This document shows positions 1 to 12,300 of a DNA stretch of 34,401 bases, in pieces. The translations under genes and the position numbers were made by a program. The notes beneath the pieces were generated by a model. The model was not told the DNA's origin and did not search any database. It saw only the letters and a list, made by a program, of their open reading frames with translations. The DNA comes from Lacticaseibacillus zeae DSM 20178 = KCTC 3804 (GTDB lineage: Bacteria; Bacillota; Bacilli; Lactobacillales; Lactobacillaceae), in NCBI RefSeq assembly GCF_000260435.1, contig NZ_BACQ01000020.1, positions 1 through 34,401 of the forward strand, given 5' to 3'. Numbering within the stretch: position 1 is the first letter of the stretch; each line of letters opens with the position of its first letter.

Positions 1-87
1 ATATCAAAATATTCAGTAACTTATTCGGCAGCTAACCACGTAAGCAAAAGCGAGTTTGGCTTGTGAGCTGTCTAAATAGCCGACGAA

Positions 88-129
88 TGACCATTTTGGC
101 GCCGATATGCAGCCGACATGCAATGGTCA
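88..129. repeat. short inverted repeat downstream of the SRRP terminator
   Basis: TGACCATT at 88-95 is repeated in inverse orientation as AATGGTCA at 122-129, separated by 26 bases. No T tract follows on either strand, so a terminator is not supported. Nothing else is recognisable in positions 1-136: there is no convincing ORF and no ribosome binding site. Confidence 0.35.
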
Positions 130-136
130 CAGCATC

Positions 137-177
137 AAAAAAATACGGATAGATCATCAAATGACCTACCCGTATTT
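137..177 (-). terminator. intrinsic terminator of the SRRP gene
   Basis: On the minus strand a 16-bp stem (141-156 pairing with 162-177, with two G-U wobbles) and a 5-base loop is followed by seven T residues (complement of 137-143). It lies about 80 bases beyond the SRRP stop codon, the expected place for a Rho-independent terminator. Confidence 0.9.
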
Positions 178-256
178 CTTAACAACAATGAGAGTTCGAA
201 ACCCTGGCCATCTGCAGATTCATTCAAACGTTTTCGTCTGAATGTCTTTCAGATAG

Positions 257-376
257 CTATCTTGCCCCATCATGCCGTTTCTTCTTCTTCAACGCCATCA
301 ATGCCGTGAGGGTCAAGAGCAACATGCCGATTGAGGCGACTGAACTTGAACCTGCATCATCGCTGGTTTGCGGTAA
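257..376 (-). other. LPQTS cell-wall sorting signal of the SRRP
   Basis: The C-terminus has the three-part sortase signal: LPQTS at 362-376 followed by DDAGSSS, a hydrophobic stretch of about 20 residues, and [10 protein letters not shown] before the stop at 257. LPQTx is the usual form in lactobacilli. This predicts covalent attachment to peptidoglycan by sortase A. Confidence 0.95.
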
Positions 377-3300
377 TTGCTTATGCATACTTGGGTTATA
401 AGCGCCGGAAACGCTGGTGCTCATACTACCACTTGTGCTTAAGCTGCCAGAAGTTGACGTGTTGGCACTTGAGCTCATACTCTCACTTCCGCTTGCACTC
501 GAACTGTTGGAAGTTGAAGTACCTGAATTCGAGGCACTCGCAGAAGCTGAAGCACTGGAATTAGAAGCACTGGTACTCTGGCTCTCGCTTGCGCTGACAC
601 TTTCAGAAGTCGAAGTGCTTGCACTCGTTGAACCACTTGTAGATGGCAACTGCCGATGCGACTCAGATTCACTGACGGATGCCGAGACGCTTTGTTCAGC
701 TGACGTCGAGATTGACTCAGAAGCCGATTGCGATGCAGATACAGACTCTGATGCCGATGCTGAATGTGATGCCGGTGCCGTTGAAATGCTTGCCGAGATT
801 GAAGCACTTTGACTCATCGAGCTGCTTGTTGAAGCAGATGTCGAAGTTTGCTGTGATTCACTGGTCGAAGTACTTACCGATTCGCTAATCGAATAACTTG
901 TTGACTGTGATGCTGAGTGACTATCCGACTCACTTGCGGATGCTGACTTGGAATCATGAGCCGACTTGCTATTAGATGTTGACTGCGAAGCACTGGTAGA
1001 CTCCTTGGTTGAATCAGACTGCGAAGTGCTTGTTGAGGCACTTGCAGAAACTGATGCCGAAGTCCGCTGCGATTCGCTGCCAGTTGTCGAATTAGAAGCA
1101 CTCTTGGATCGACTGTCGGAAGCTGACGTTGATCCGCTGGTTGACACGCTTGCTGATGTTGAAGCTGAAGCAGCTTGCGATTCGCTGGTCGAAGTCGACT
1201 CAGAATAGCTCGTTGAAGCACTGGTCGATGCCGTTGCACTATTTTCAGCAGATTCGCTTGCCGAAGTAGATGCAGAATGCTCTTGCGATTCACTGGTCGA
1301 GGTCGATACGGAAGCACTTGTCGACTTGGAAGGATTCGGCAGACTCGAAGCAGACTCAGACTTGCTTGTTGAAGTTGAAGTCGATGCCTCCTTTGAGCTG
1401 CTGGTCGATTCGCTTGCCGAACGGCTGCTGGATTCACTTGCGGATGTCGATTCTGACTCAGTTGTAGACTGATCATGCGCAGCGGATGTCGAAGCACTCG
1501 CCGATGCACTGGTCGACTCAGAAGCACTCGTGCTGGTTGAATCACTGGCTGAAATCGACTCAGCATCTCGTGCAGATGCACTGATCGATGTAGAAGCCGA
1601 TGCACTGGTCGATTCACTAGTGGAGGTTGACGTGCTATCACTGCTTGACTCGTGACTGGATTCAGATTGTGAATCCCGTTGTGACTCACTTATCGAGGCT
1701 GATGTTGAAGCACGCTTTGAATCACTCGTGGAAGTCGATGCCGATGCTTGCTTGGATAGACTAGCAGACTGTGAGGCTGATGACTGCGAAGCAATTTGAT
1801 CAGAAGTCGATGCCGAAGCACTCGTTGATTCACTTGCTGAAGTGGATGCCGACGTGCTAGTTGACGTATACGACGACTCAGAGGTTGACGCATTCGTCGA
1901 GGCACTGACCGACAAGCTCTCGGAAGCACTGGTCGAAGTACTCTCGGAAGTACTCTGAGAAAGACTTTCTGATGCTGATGCCGAAGCCGCATTTTGAGCA
2001 GATTCACTGGTCGATGCGGATGTCGAAGCACTAACCGAAGCACTGGTCATGGCCGATCCAGACTGGCTATCCGAAGTCGATGCGGATTCAGACTTAATGG
2101 TGCTGGTTGAAGCACTGTCAGAACTCGATTGTGAAGCCTGTCTGGATTCACTTGTCGAAGTCGATGCCGACTTAACCGTTGAATCACTGGCCGAAGTCGA
2201 TGCAGAAGCCTGTTGCGAATCACTCATGGAAACAGATGCTGAGTCTTCTGCTGATTGACTTGCAGAAGTCGAAGCAGAATCGCTTGTCGATACGCTCGCT
2301 GACGCCGAGGTAGCATCTCGTTGCGATTCACTAATCGAACCGGATGTCGAGAAGCTGGTCGATTCACTCGTCGATTGTGACGTACTCGTGCTCTTCGACG
2401 TACTTGCTGAAACAGATTCAGACGTACGTTTGGAAGCACTGGTTGACGTCGAGGTTGAAGCACTGGTTGACTTCTCAGGATCCGTCGAACCTGAATTCGA
2501 AGTCGACTCGCTTTGCGATGTCGAGGTCGAGATTGAGGCACTACCGGACAGACTAGCCGATGTTGAAGTTGACTGGCTCTCCGATTGACTGGCCGATGCA
2601 GAAGCTGCACCAGTCTTTGATCCTGCCTCTGAACTAGACTGAGAAGCACTCGCGGACTCACTTGTGGAGGTTGACTGGCTGTCGCTTTCCGACCCGCTTA
2701 CAGATGCGGATGTTGAATGACGCCCAGATTCACTCGTTGAAGTGGATGCCGATGCATGCTGCGATTCACTTGTTGATGTTGACACGCTTGTGCTGGTCGA
2801 GTTCTTCGAAGAATCAGATTGTGAAGCCTGATCCGATGCGCTTGTCGAGGCTGAGGTCGAAGCACTTGTTGAAATGCTTGCCTGTCCAGACTCTGACTGA
2901 CGCTTGGAGGTGCTTGCCGATGCAGAACCCGACGTACTCAATGACTGACTCATCGAAGTGGACGTTGAAGCCTGTTGCGATCTGCTGGTAGATTCTGATT
3001 CAGATTGATGGGTCGATTCATATTGTGAACGACTGGTTGAATCTGAATTCGAAACACTGGCAGATGCTGAGGTTGAAGCGCTCTTCGATTCGCTTGTCGA
3101 AGTACTGATGGATTCACTTGTGGAATCGGAATGAGAAAGCGAACTCTGATCAGATTGACTTGTCGAAGCAGATGTCGAGGCACTTACCGATGCGCTGTCA
3201 TCCTTTGATTCAGAACGACTGGTTGATGTCGAAACAGATTCTGACGTTGAGGTACTGGTTGAAGCACTGTCAGAACTTGACTGTGAAGCATGCCGCGATT

Positions 3301-6300
3301 CGCTCGTTGAAGTCGAAGCCGATTTAGTTGTTGACTGACTTGCGGAGGCAGACGCTGATGCATGCTCGGACTCACTTGTTGAAGTTGAAGCCGAAGCACT
3401 CGTTGACTCTGTCGTTGAAGTCGATGTCGAACCGCTAATGGATAGACTTGCTGAGGTAGATGCAGATGCCTCCTTCGATTCACTGGTAGATGTCGACTTC
3501 TCTGCACTATTCGATGCACTTGCAGAATCAGATGTTGAAACGCTAGTCGAATCACTGGCTGATGCCGAAGCAGAACCATGTTGTGACTCACTTGTCGAAA
3601 CGGATTCAGAGAAGCTGGTTGATCCGCTCGTTGAAGTTGATGCGCTCATACTCTCGGACGTGCTTGCGGAAGTTGATGCAGAGGTACGTTGAGATTCACT
3701 TGTGGAAGTGGATTCCGATGCACTGGCTGACTGGCTAGGATTAGAGGAGTCAGACGTTGACTGCTTGGAACTTTGCGAAACCGAAATCGATGCGCTGATC
3801 GAGTCACTTGCTGATGTTGAAGTCGACTGGCTAGTTGAGGTGCTTGCTGATGTCGACTCAGATTCAGTCTTAGAACCTTGATCAGATGTCGATGTCGATG
3901 CGCGCTTGGACTCGCTAATCGACTGCGATGCGCTCTGACTCTGCGATTGACTGCTTGAATCAGACTTAGAAGTCTTCTCTGACTGACTCGTCGAAGTGGA
4001 AGTCGAAACACTGATCGAGCCGCTGGTTGAAGCAGAATCACTATTGTGTCTGGATTCACTCGCTGAAGTGGAAGCAGATCCATTAGCGGATTCGCTTGTC
4101 GAAGTGGAGTTCGAAGCACTTTGCGATTCACTGGTGGATTGCGAGGCGCTATTACTGTTCGAATCATGTGAAGACTTGGATTCAGAATTATGCTCAGATT
4201 CACTTGTTGAAGTGGACGTTGATGCACTGTCTGAATCATGGTGATCCTGAGACTCGGACTGCTGCTTGGATTCACTGACGGATGCTGACTTCGAAGTACT
4301 TAGTGATTGACTGGTTGAGCCAGACATTGAAGCACTCTGCGATTCATGAGTTGAGTCAGATGCCGATTGACGCTTAGATTCAGACGTCGACTGGCTCTTA
4401 GAAGAACTCGTGGAAGTTGAAGCAGATTCACTAGTAGATGTGCTGGTTGAATCAGACTTCGAGGCACTTACCGATTCAGAACCAGAGTTGCGCTTGGATT
4501 CACTTCTTGATGTCGAAGTGGAAGCACTCTTTGATTCCTCATGAGATGTCGAAGTTGAATCAGACCGCGATGTGCTTGCAGATGCAGATTCAGAACCACG
4601 TTTAGACTCACTCTTCGAATCAGATTCAGAGGCATGCTTGGATTCACTTGTTGAAGTCGAAGCAGATTGACTAGCAGAAGAACTGGTCGATTCAGATTGA
4701 CTCGAATCACTACCACTTGCCATTGACTTGCTTGTGGAGATAGAAGCCGAATCACTAGCCGAATCAGACTTAGAAGCCCGAACCGATTCACTAGTCGAAG
4801 TTGAGCTCGAAGTACTCTTAGAATCACTTGCCGATGCACTTGCCGACTGACGATCAGAAACACTGGTCGAGCCAGATTGTGACGCCTGCTGCGATTCACT
4901 CGTTGAGGTGCTGGTCGAATCCTTGTCGGAAGCACTCGCCGATGACGATGCTGACGTACTCTCCGATTGACTAGTGGATACCGACTTCGAAGCACTATTC
5001 GACTCGCTTAACGATGTAGAAGCAGAACCACTAGTAGATGCACTTGCAGAAGTTGATGCAGAGGCATCTTTAGAGGTGCTGTTCGGGGTCGACTCACTTG
5101 CTGACGTCGAAGCCGATTGACTTGTTGATACACTTACCGAAACAGATGTCGATGCGCGGTCAGAATCACTGATCGAAGCAGATGTGGAAGCACTCATCGA
5201 CTCACTTGCAATCGATGAACCAGAGTTGCTCTTAGATTTAGAAGCAGAATTCGATTGCGATTCGTGCTGCGATTCACTCTTAGAAACGGATTGAGATTCG
5301 CTAATTGAGTGACTCGCAGATGTTGAAATTGAACCGCTATCCGATTTACTTGCTGACTCGGAGCTTGACTGGGTTGCCGACTTGGACTTCGAAACTGACT
5401 CAGACCGACTACCGGAGACAGATTCGGACTTGCTCTCAGAGGATTGACTCTGTGAGGTCGATTCGGATTGACTCTTCGATGTTGAATCTGACTGGCTGGT
5501 CGATGTCTGCTTGGATTCACTGTAAGACTTCGAGGTTGAATCTGAGTGCGAGGTACTTACCGAATTCGATTCAGAGTGACGCGTTGACGTACTGTCCGAT
5601 TCGGATGCGGAAGCACTGGTCGATTCGCGCTGAGAAGTTGATCTGGAGTCCGACTTCGAGGTGCTCGTTGACGCTGATTCAGAGTTTTGCTTCGATTCAC
5701 TGGTCGAGTCTGACCTCGAATGCTTATCTGCTTCACTATCAGAAGTTGAAGCAGACTGGCTGGTCGAGGTGCTTACCGATGTGGATTGACTAGCAGTACT
5801 TTCACTGCCAGCACCCTTGCTTTCGGAAATCGAGGCTGAGTCGCTAGCCGAATCGGACTTGGATGCCCGATCAGACTGGCTCGTGGAAGCTGACTTGGAA
5901 GTATTCGTTGAATCACTTGCCGATACTGATGCCGACTGCCGTTCGGAATCACTGATTGACGCTGATTGTGAATCGCGTTCAGAAGCACTGGTGGAAGCTG
6001 CTTTCGAATCCTGACTTGATTCACTGGCTGATTGCGATTCAGAAGTACTGGTTGAAGTACTCATAGAACCAGAAGTCGAAGCATGATCAGACGTGCTGGT
6101 CGAAGCTGACTTCGAGCTGCTGTCAGACAAGCTGGCCGAAGCTGATTGTGAGCGTTCCTTAGAGATGCTCTCTGAGCCTTGATTTGAACGACTGGTTGAT
6201 TCGCTTTGCGACATCGAAACTGACTTACTTGTCGAATCACTTGCCGACGTTGAGGCCGAAGCTGCGCCAGTTGTGCTCTTGGAAGCCGATGTCGAGGCAC

Positions 6301-9300
6301 TTACCGATTCACTGGCATGTGCCGAAGCACTGGTAGAGATCGATTCAGACGTTGAATCAGAAGCTGAACCATTTTCTGACTTGTGCTTAGAAGTCGATTG
6401 CGACTCACTCTTGGATTGACTAGCAGATGTCGAAACTGACTGACTGCCAGACTTGCTTGCCGAATCAGAACTTGAATGAATTTCCGACTTGGATTTCGAA
6501 GTTGATTCGGAGTGGCTTGTCGAAGTTGAACCTGACTGACTGGTCGACGTCCGATTGGATTCGCTGTAAGACTTCGAGGTTGAATCAGATCGTGATGTGC
6601 TTACCGAATTCGATTCAGAATGACGTGTTGACGTACTGTCCGACTCGGATACTGAAGCACTGGTCGATTCGCGTTTAGAAGTTGATGTGGAATCCGACTT
6701 CGAAGTGCTCGTGGAAACTGACTCAGAGTTCTGCTTCGATTCGCTCTTTGAAGAGGACGTTGAAGCTTGCTTTGATTCACTCGTTGAAGTCGACGTTGAT
6801 TGACTAGCCGATGTGCTGGTCGATTCAGATTGACTCGAATCACTGCCGCTCTCCATTGACCGACTGGTTGACTTCGAAGCCGAGGTGCTGGCGGAATCAG
6901 ACTTGGAAGCCTGATCGGAACGGCTAGTTGAATCCGACTTGGAAGTGCTGGTCGAGTCTTTAGCTGAGGCAGAAGCTGAATTGCGCTCAGAGTCACTCGT
7001 TGAAGCCGACTGTGACGTCCGCGCTGACTCACTGGTGGAAGCACTTTGTGAGTCATGTTTGGAAGCACTGGCTGAGTTCGAAGCAGAAGTGCTCTCCGAA
7101 TGACTCATAGAAGTGGATGCCGAAGTATGATCCGAAGCACTGGTGGAAGCTGAATCGGACGTGCTGGTCGATAGACTTGCCGAAGTGGACTCGGAAGTAT
7201 CCTTGCTGGTGCTGCCGGAGCCTTCCTTCGACCGACTCGTTGACTCACTGGTCGACTGCGATTGCGACTTACTCGTGGACGCCGAAGCTGAGGCTGAAGT
7301 TGAAGCCTGTTCAGACTCGCTAGTCGATGTTGAATTCGATTCACTGACAGAAGCACTCGCGTTGTTAGAAGTCGACTGCTTTTCAGAAGTTGAAGTTGAC
7401 GTCGATACCGAGTTTTGCTTGGAATGGCTGTTCGAAGCCGATTGTGATTCACTCATCGACTGACTGGTAGAAGTCGAAACAGATTGACTGGTCGACTTAC
7501 TTGCTGATTCAGAACTTGACTGAGTCGCTGACTTGGACTTCGAAGTTGATTCAGACTGACTGCCGGAGACAGATTCAGATTTGCTCTCAGAAGCTTGACT
7601 TTGTGAGGTTGATTCGGATTGACTCTTGGAAGTTGAATCCGACTGGCTTGTGGAGGTCCGCTTGGATTCACTGTAAGACTTCGAGGTTGAATCTGAGTGC
7701 GAGGTACTTACCGAATTCGATTCAGAGTGATGCGTTGAGGTACTGTCTGATTCGGACGCGGAAGCACTGGTCGACTCGCGCTTAGAAGTTGATGTGGAAT
7801 CCGACTTCGAGGTGCTTGTTGAAGCCGACGTTGACGCCTGCTTCGATTCGCTAGTGGATGTCGACTTAGAGTTCTTGTTCTCTTCACTGTCTGAAGTTGA
7901 AGCAGATTGGCTGGTCGAGGTACTTACCGACGTGGATTGACTAGCGGTGCTTTCACTGCCAGCACCCTTGCTTTCCGAAATCGAGGCTGAGTCGCTAGCC
8001 GAATCGGACTTGGATGCCCGATCAGACTGACTCGTTGACGCTGACTTGGAAGCATTCGTTGAATCACTCGCCGATACCGATGCCGAATTGCGTTCGGAAT
8101 CACTTATTGAAGCTGATTGCGAATCACGTTCAGAAGCACTAGTGGAAGCTGCTTTTGAATCCTGACTTGATTCACTGGCTGATCGTGATTCAGAAGTACT
8201 GGTTGAAGTACTTAAGGAACCTGAAGTCGAAGCATGATCAGACGCGCTGGTCGAAGCTGACTTGGAGCTACTGTCAGATAGGCTGGCTGAAGCTGATTGT
8301 GAGCGTTCCTTAGAGATGCTTTCTGAACTTTGATTTGAGCGACTAGTCGATTCGCTCCGTGAGTTTGAAATTGACTTGCTTGTTGAATCACTCGCCGACG
8401 TTGATGCCGAAGCTGCGCCAGTTGTGCTCTTGGAAGCGGATGTCGAAGCACTTACCGATTCACTGGTATGTGCCGAGGCACTGGTAGAAATTGACTCCGA
8501 AACTGAATCGGAAGCCGAGCCATTATCTGACTTGTGCTTAGAAGTCGATTGTGACTCACTCTTGGACTGACTAGTTGATGTCGAAGTCGACTGACTAGCT
8601 GACTTGCTTGCCGAGTCAGAACTTGAATGAATTTCCGACTTGGACTTCGAAGTTGATTCTGAGTGACTGGTCGAAGTAGAGCCTGATTGACTCGTTGAAG
8701 TCTGATTAGACTCGCTGTAAGACTTCGAGGTTGAGTCAGACTGCGATGTGCTTACCGAATTCGATTCAGAGTGACGTGTTGACGTACTGTCTGACTCGGA
8801 TACTGAAGCACTGGTCGATTCGCGCTTAGAAGTTGATGTGGAATCCGACTTCGAGGTGCTCGTGGAAGCTGACGTTGAAGCTTGCTTCGATTCGCTAGTA
8901 GATGTCGACTTGGAGTTCTTATTTTCTTCACTATCTGAAGTTGAAGCAGATTGACTGGTCGACGTGCTTACCGAAGTCGACTGACTAGCTGTGCTTTCAC
9001 TGCCAGCACCTTTGCTTTCAGAAGTAGAAGTCGAATCACTGGCTGAATCAGACTTGGATGCCCGATCAGACTGGCTGGTTGATGCTGACTTGGAAGCATT
9101 CGTTGAATCACTTGCCGATACTGATGCCGAATTGCGTTCGGAATCACTCGTCGAAGCCGAGTGTGATGTCCGCGCTGATTCGCTGGTCGAAGCACTTTGT
9201 GAGTCATGCTTGGAAGCACTCGCTGAGTTCGAAGCTGAAGTGCTCTCCGAAATGCTCATCGATGTGGATGCCGAAGCATGATCTGAAGCACTAGTGGAAG

Positions 9301-12300
9301 CTGAATCAGAGGTGCTGGTTGACAGACTTGCCGAAGTGGATTCAGAAGTATCCTTGCTGGTACTCCCAGAGCCCTCCTTTGACCGACTGGTTGATTCACT
9401 GGTCGAATCTGACTGCGACTTGCTCATCGAGGTTGAAGCTGATGCGGAAGTTGACGCCTGTTCGGACTCGCTCGTCGAAGTCGAGTTCGATTCACTGACT
9501 GAAGCACTCTGATTGTCAGAAGTTGACTGCTCTTCAGATGCTGAATTCGAAGCCGATACCGAGTTTTGCTTGGAGCTACTATTCCAGCTCGACTTTGATT
9601 CACTGATAGACTGACTGGTCGAAGTCGAAGTAGATTGATTGTCTGACTTGCTTGCCGAATCAGAGCTTGAGTGAATCTCTGACTTGGACTTCGAAGTCGA
9701 TTCGGAGTGGCTCGTCGAGGTTGAACCGGACTGACTGGTAGACGTCTGCTTGGACTCACTGTATGACTTCGAGGTTGAATCAGATTGCGATGTGCTTACC
9801 GAATTCGATTCAGAGTGACGTGTTGACGTACTGTCTGACTCGGATGTTGAAGCACTGGCCGATTCGCGCTTAGAAGTTGATGTGGAATCCGACTGCGAGG
9901 TGCTCGTGGAAGCTGACGTTGAAGCTTGCTTCGATTCGCTAGTAGATGTCGACTTGGAGTTCTTATTTTCTTCACTATCTGAAGTTGAAGCAGATTGACT
10001 GGTCGAAGTGCTTACCGATGTGGATTGACTAGCAGTACTTTCACTGCCAGCACCCTTGCTTTCGGAAGTCGAGGTCGAGTCGCTAGCTGAATCGGACTTG
10101 GATGCCCGATCAGACTGGCTGGTTGAAGCTGACTTCGATGCACTGGTGGAGTCATTAGCCGATGCGGAAGCCGAATTGCGTTCGGAATCGCTGGTCGAAA
10201 CTGACTGTGATGTCTGAGATGAAGCACTGGTCGAAGCACTTTGTGAGTCATGCTTGGAAGCACTCGCTGAGTTCGAAGCAGAAGCACTCTCCGAAACACT
10301 CATTGAAGTGGATGCCGAAGCATGGTCTGAAGCACTGGTCGAAGCTGAATCAGACGTGCTGGTCGACAGACTTGCCAAAGTAGACTCGGAAGTATCCTTG
10401 CTGGTGCTGCCGGAGCCTTCCTTTGACCGACTCGTTGATTCACTGGTCGACTGTGACTGTGATTTACTTGTCGATGCTGAAGCTGAGGCTGAAGTTGACG
10501 CCTGTTCGGACTCGCTAGTCGATGTTGAATTCGATTCACTGACTGAGGCGTTGTCGTCATCAGAACTCGACTGTTTTTCAGAAGCAGAAGTCGAAGCAGA
10601 TACCGAGTTTTGCTTGGAGTCACCGTTCGAAGTCGACTGTGATTCACTCGCCGACTGGCTGGTAGAAGTCGAAGCAGATTGATTACCTGACTTGCTTGCC
10701 GAATCAGAGCTTGAGTGAATCTCTGACTTGGACTTCGAAGTCGATTCGGAGTAACTCGTTGAGGTTGAATCTGATTGACTCGTTGATGTCCGCTTTGAGT
10801 CGCTGGTCGACTTCGAGGCAGAATCCGATTGTGATGTGCTTACCGAATTCGATTCAGATTGCCGCGCTGACGTGCTATCTGCTGTGGATGTTGAAGCACT
10901 GGTCGATTCGCGCTTAGAAATTGATGTGGAATCCGATTTCGAAGTGCTCGTTGAACTAGACGTTGAAGCCTGCTTCGACTCACTTATCGAAGCTGAGTTG
11001 GACGCCTTTTTAGATTCACTGTCGGAGGTAGAAGCAGAATCACTGGTCGAAGTGCTTACCGAAGTTGACTGACTAGCGGTGCTTTCACTGCCGGCACCTT
11101 TGCTCTCGGAAGTCGAGGTCGAATCGCTGGCTGAATCGGACTTAGATGCCCGATCAGACTGGCTTGTAGACTCTGACTTCGATGCACTGGTGGAATCATT
11201 TGCTGACGCAGAAGTTGAATCGCGGTCAGAATTACTGGTTGAAGCTGACTGTGACGTCTGCGTTGAAGCACTCGTCGAAGTACTCTTTGAATCACGCTTG
11301 GAATCACTTGCCGACTGTGATGCCGAAGTGCTCTCAGAAACACTCAGTGATGTGGATGCCGAAGCATGGTCTGAAGCACTGGTGGAAGCTGAATCCGACG
11401 TGCTAGTTGACAGGCTTGCCGAAGTGGATGCGGAAGTATCTTTGTTGGTGCTGCCAGAGCCTTCTTTTGATCGACTGGTTGATTCACTCGTCGAATCTGC
11501 CTTCGACTTACTTGTCGAGGTTGAAGCTGAGGCCGAAGTCGAAGCCTGTTCGGACTCACTGATCGAAGTTGAATTCGACTCACTGACCGATGCCTTCTTA
11601 TTGTCAGAAGTCGATTGCTCTTCAGAATAAGATGCCGAAATGGATGTCGAATTTTGCTTAGAATTGCTCGTCCAACTAGACTGCGACTCACTGGTCGAAG
11701 CCTTGGTAGAGGTCGAAGCAGATTGACTGGCCGAATTGCTTGCCGAGTCAGAGTTCGATTTAATTTCCGACTTAGATTTAGACGTTGATTCAGAATAGCT
11801 CGTTGACATCGACTCAGATTTCACACTGCTATCTGAGGTTGATACCGATTCTGACTGTGATTTACTTGTCGAATCAGAAATACTTGCCGAAGCAGAATTT
11901 GATTCACGAGTTGACGTCGATGCGGAAAGTGATGTTGATGTTGATGCAGACTTAGACTCGTCACGACGCTCTGACAAACTCTTAGATGCCGAAGTTGAAG
12001 CGCTAACTGATCCGCTTTCGGAAGCTGTCTTTGACTTATCTGCCGAATTAGATGTGGCATCACGCTGAGAATCGCTTGTCGAAACAGATTCAGAGCTCCG
12101 TGTTGATTCACTCGTCGAAACTGAAACCGATGTACTTGCAGACGTGCTTGCCGACTGCGAAATGCTTGCACCGCTGTTGTTACCGTTGCGCGAGTCGCTT
12201 TCTGAAGCAGAGAGACTCTCACTTACAGAGTTGGAATCAGACTTAACATCCGATTCACTCGTGGAACCAGAAGCTGAAGCCGAGATCGAAACGCTGGCTG

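Noticed and set aside
4700-11800. Regularly spaced repeats as a possible CRISPR array
   Set aside because: The repeats lie inside an uninterrupted serine-rich coding frame, units are about 1 kb, and there are no short spacers or cas genes.
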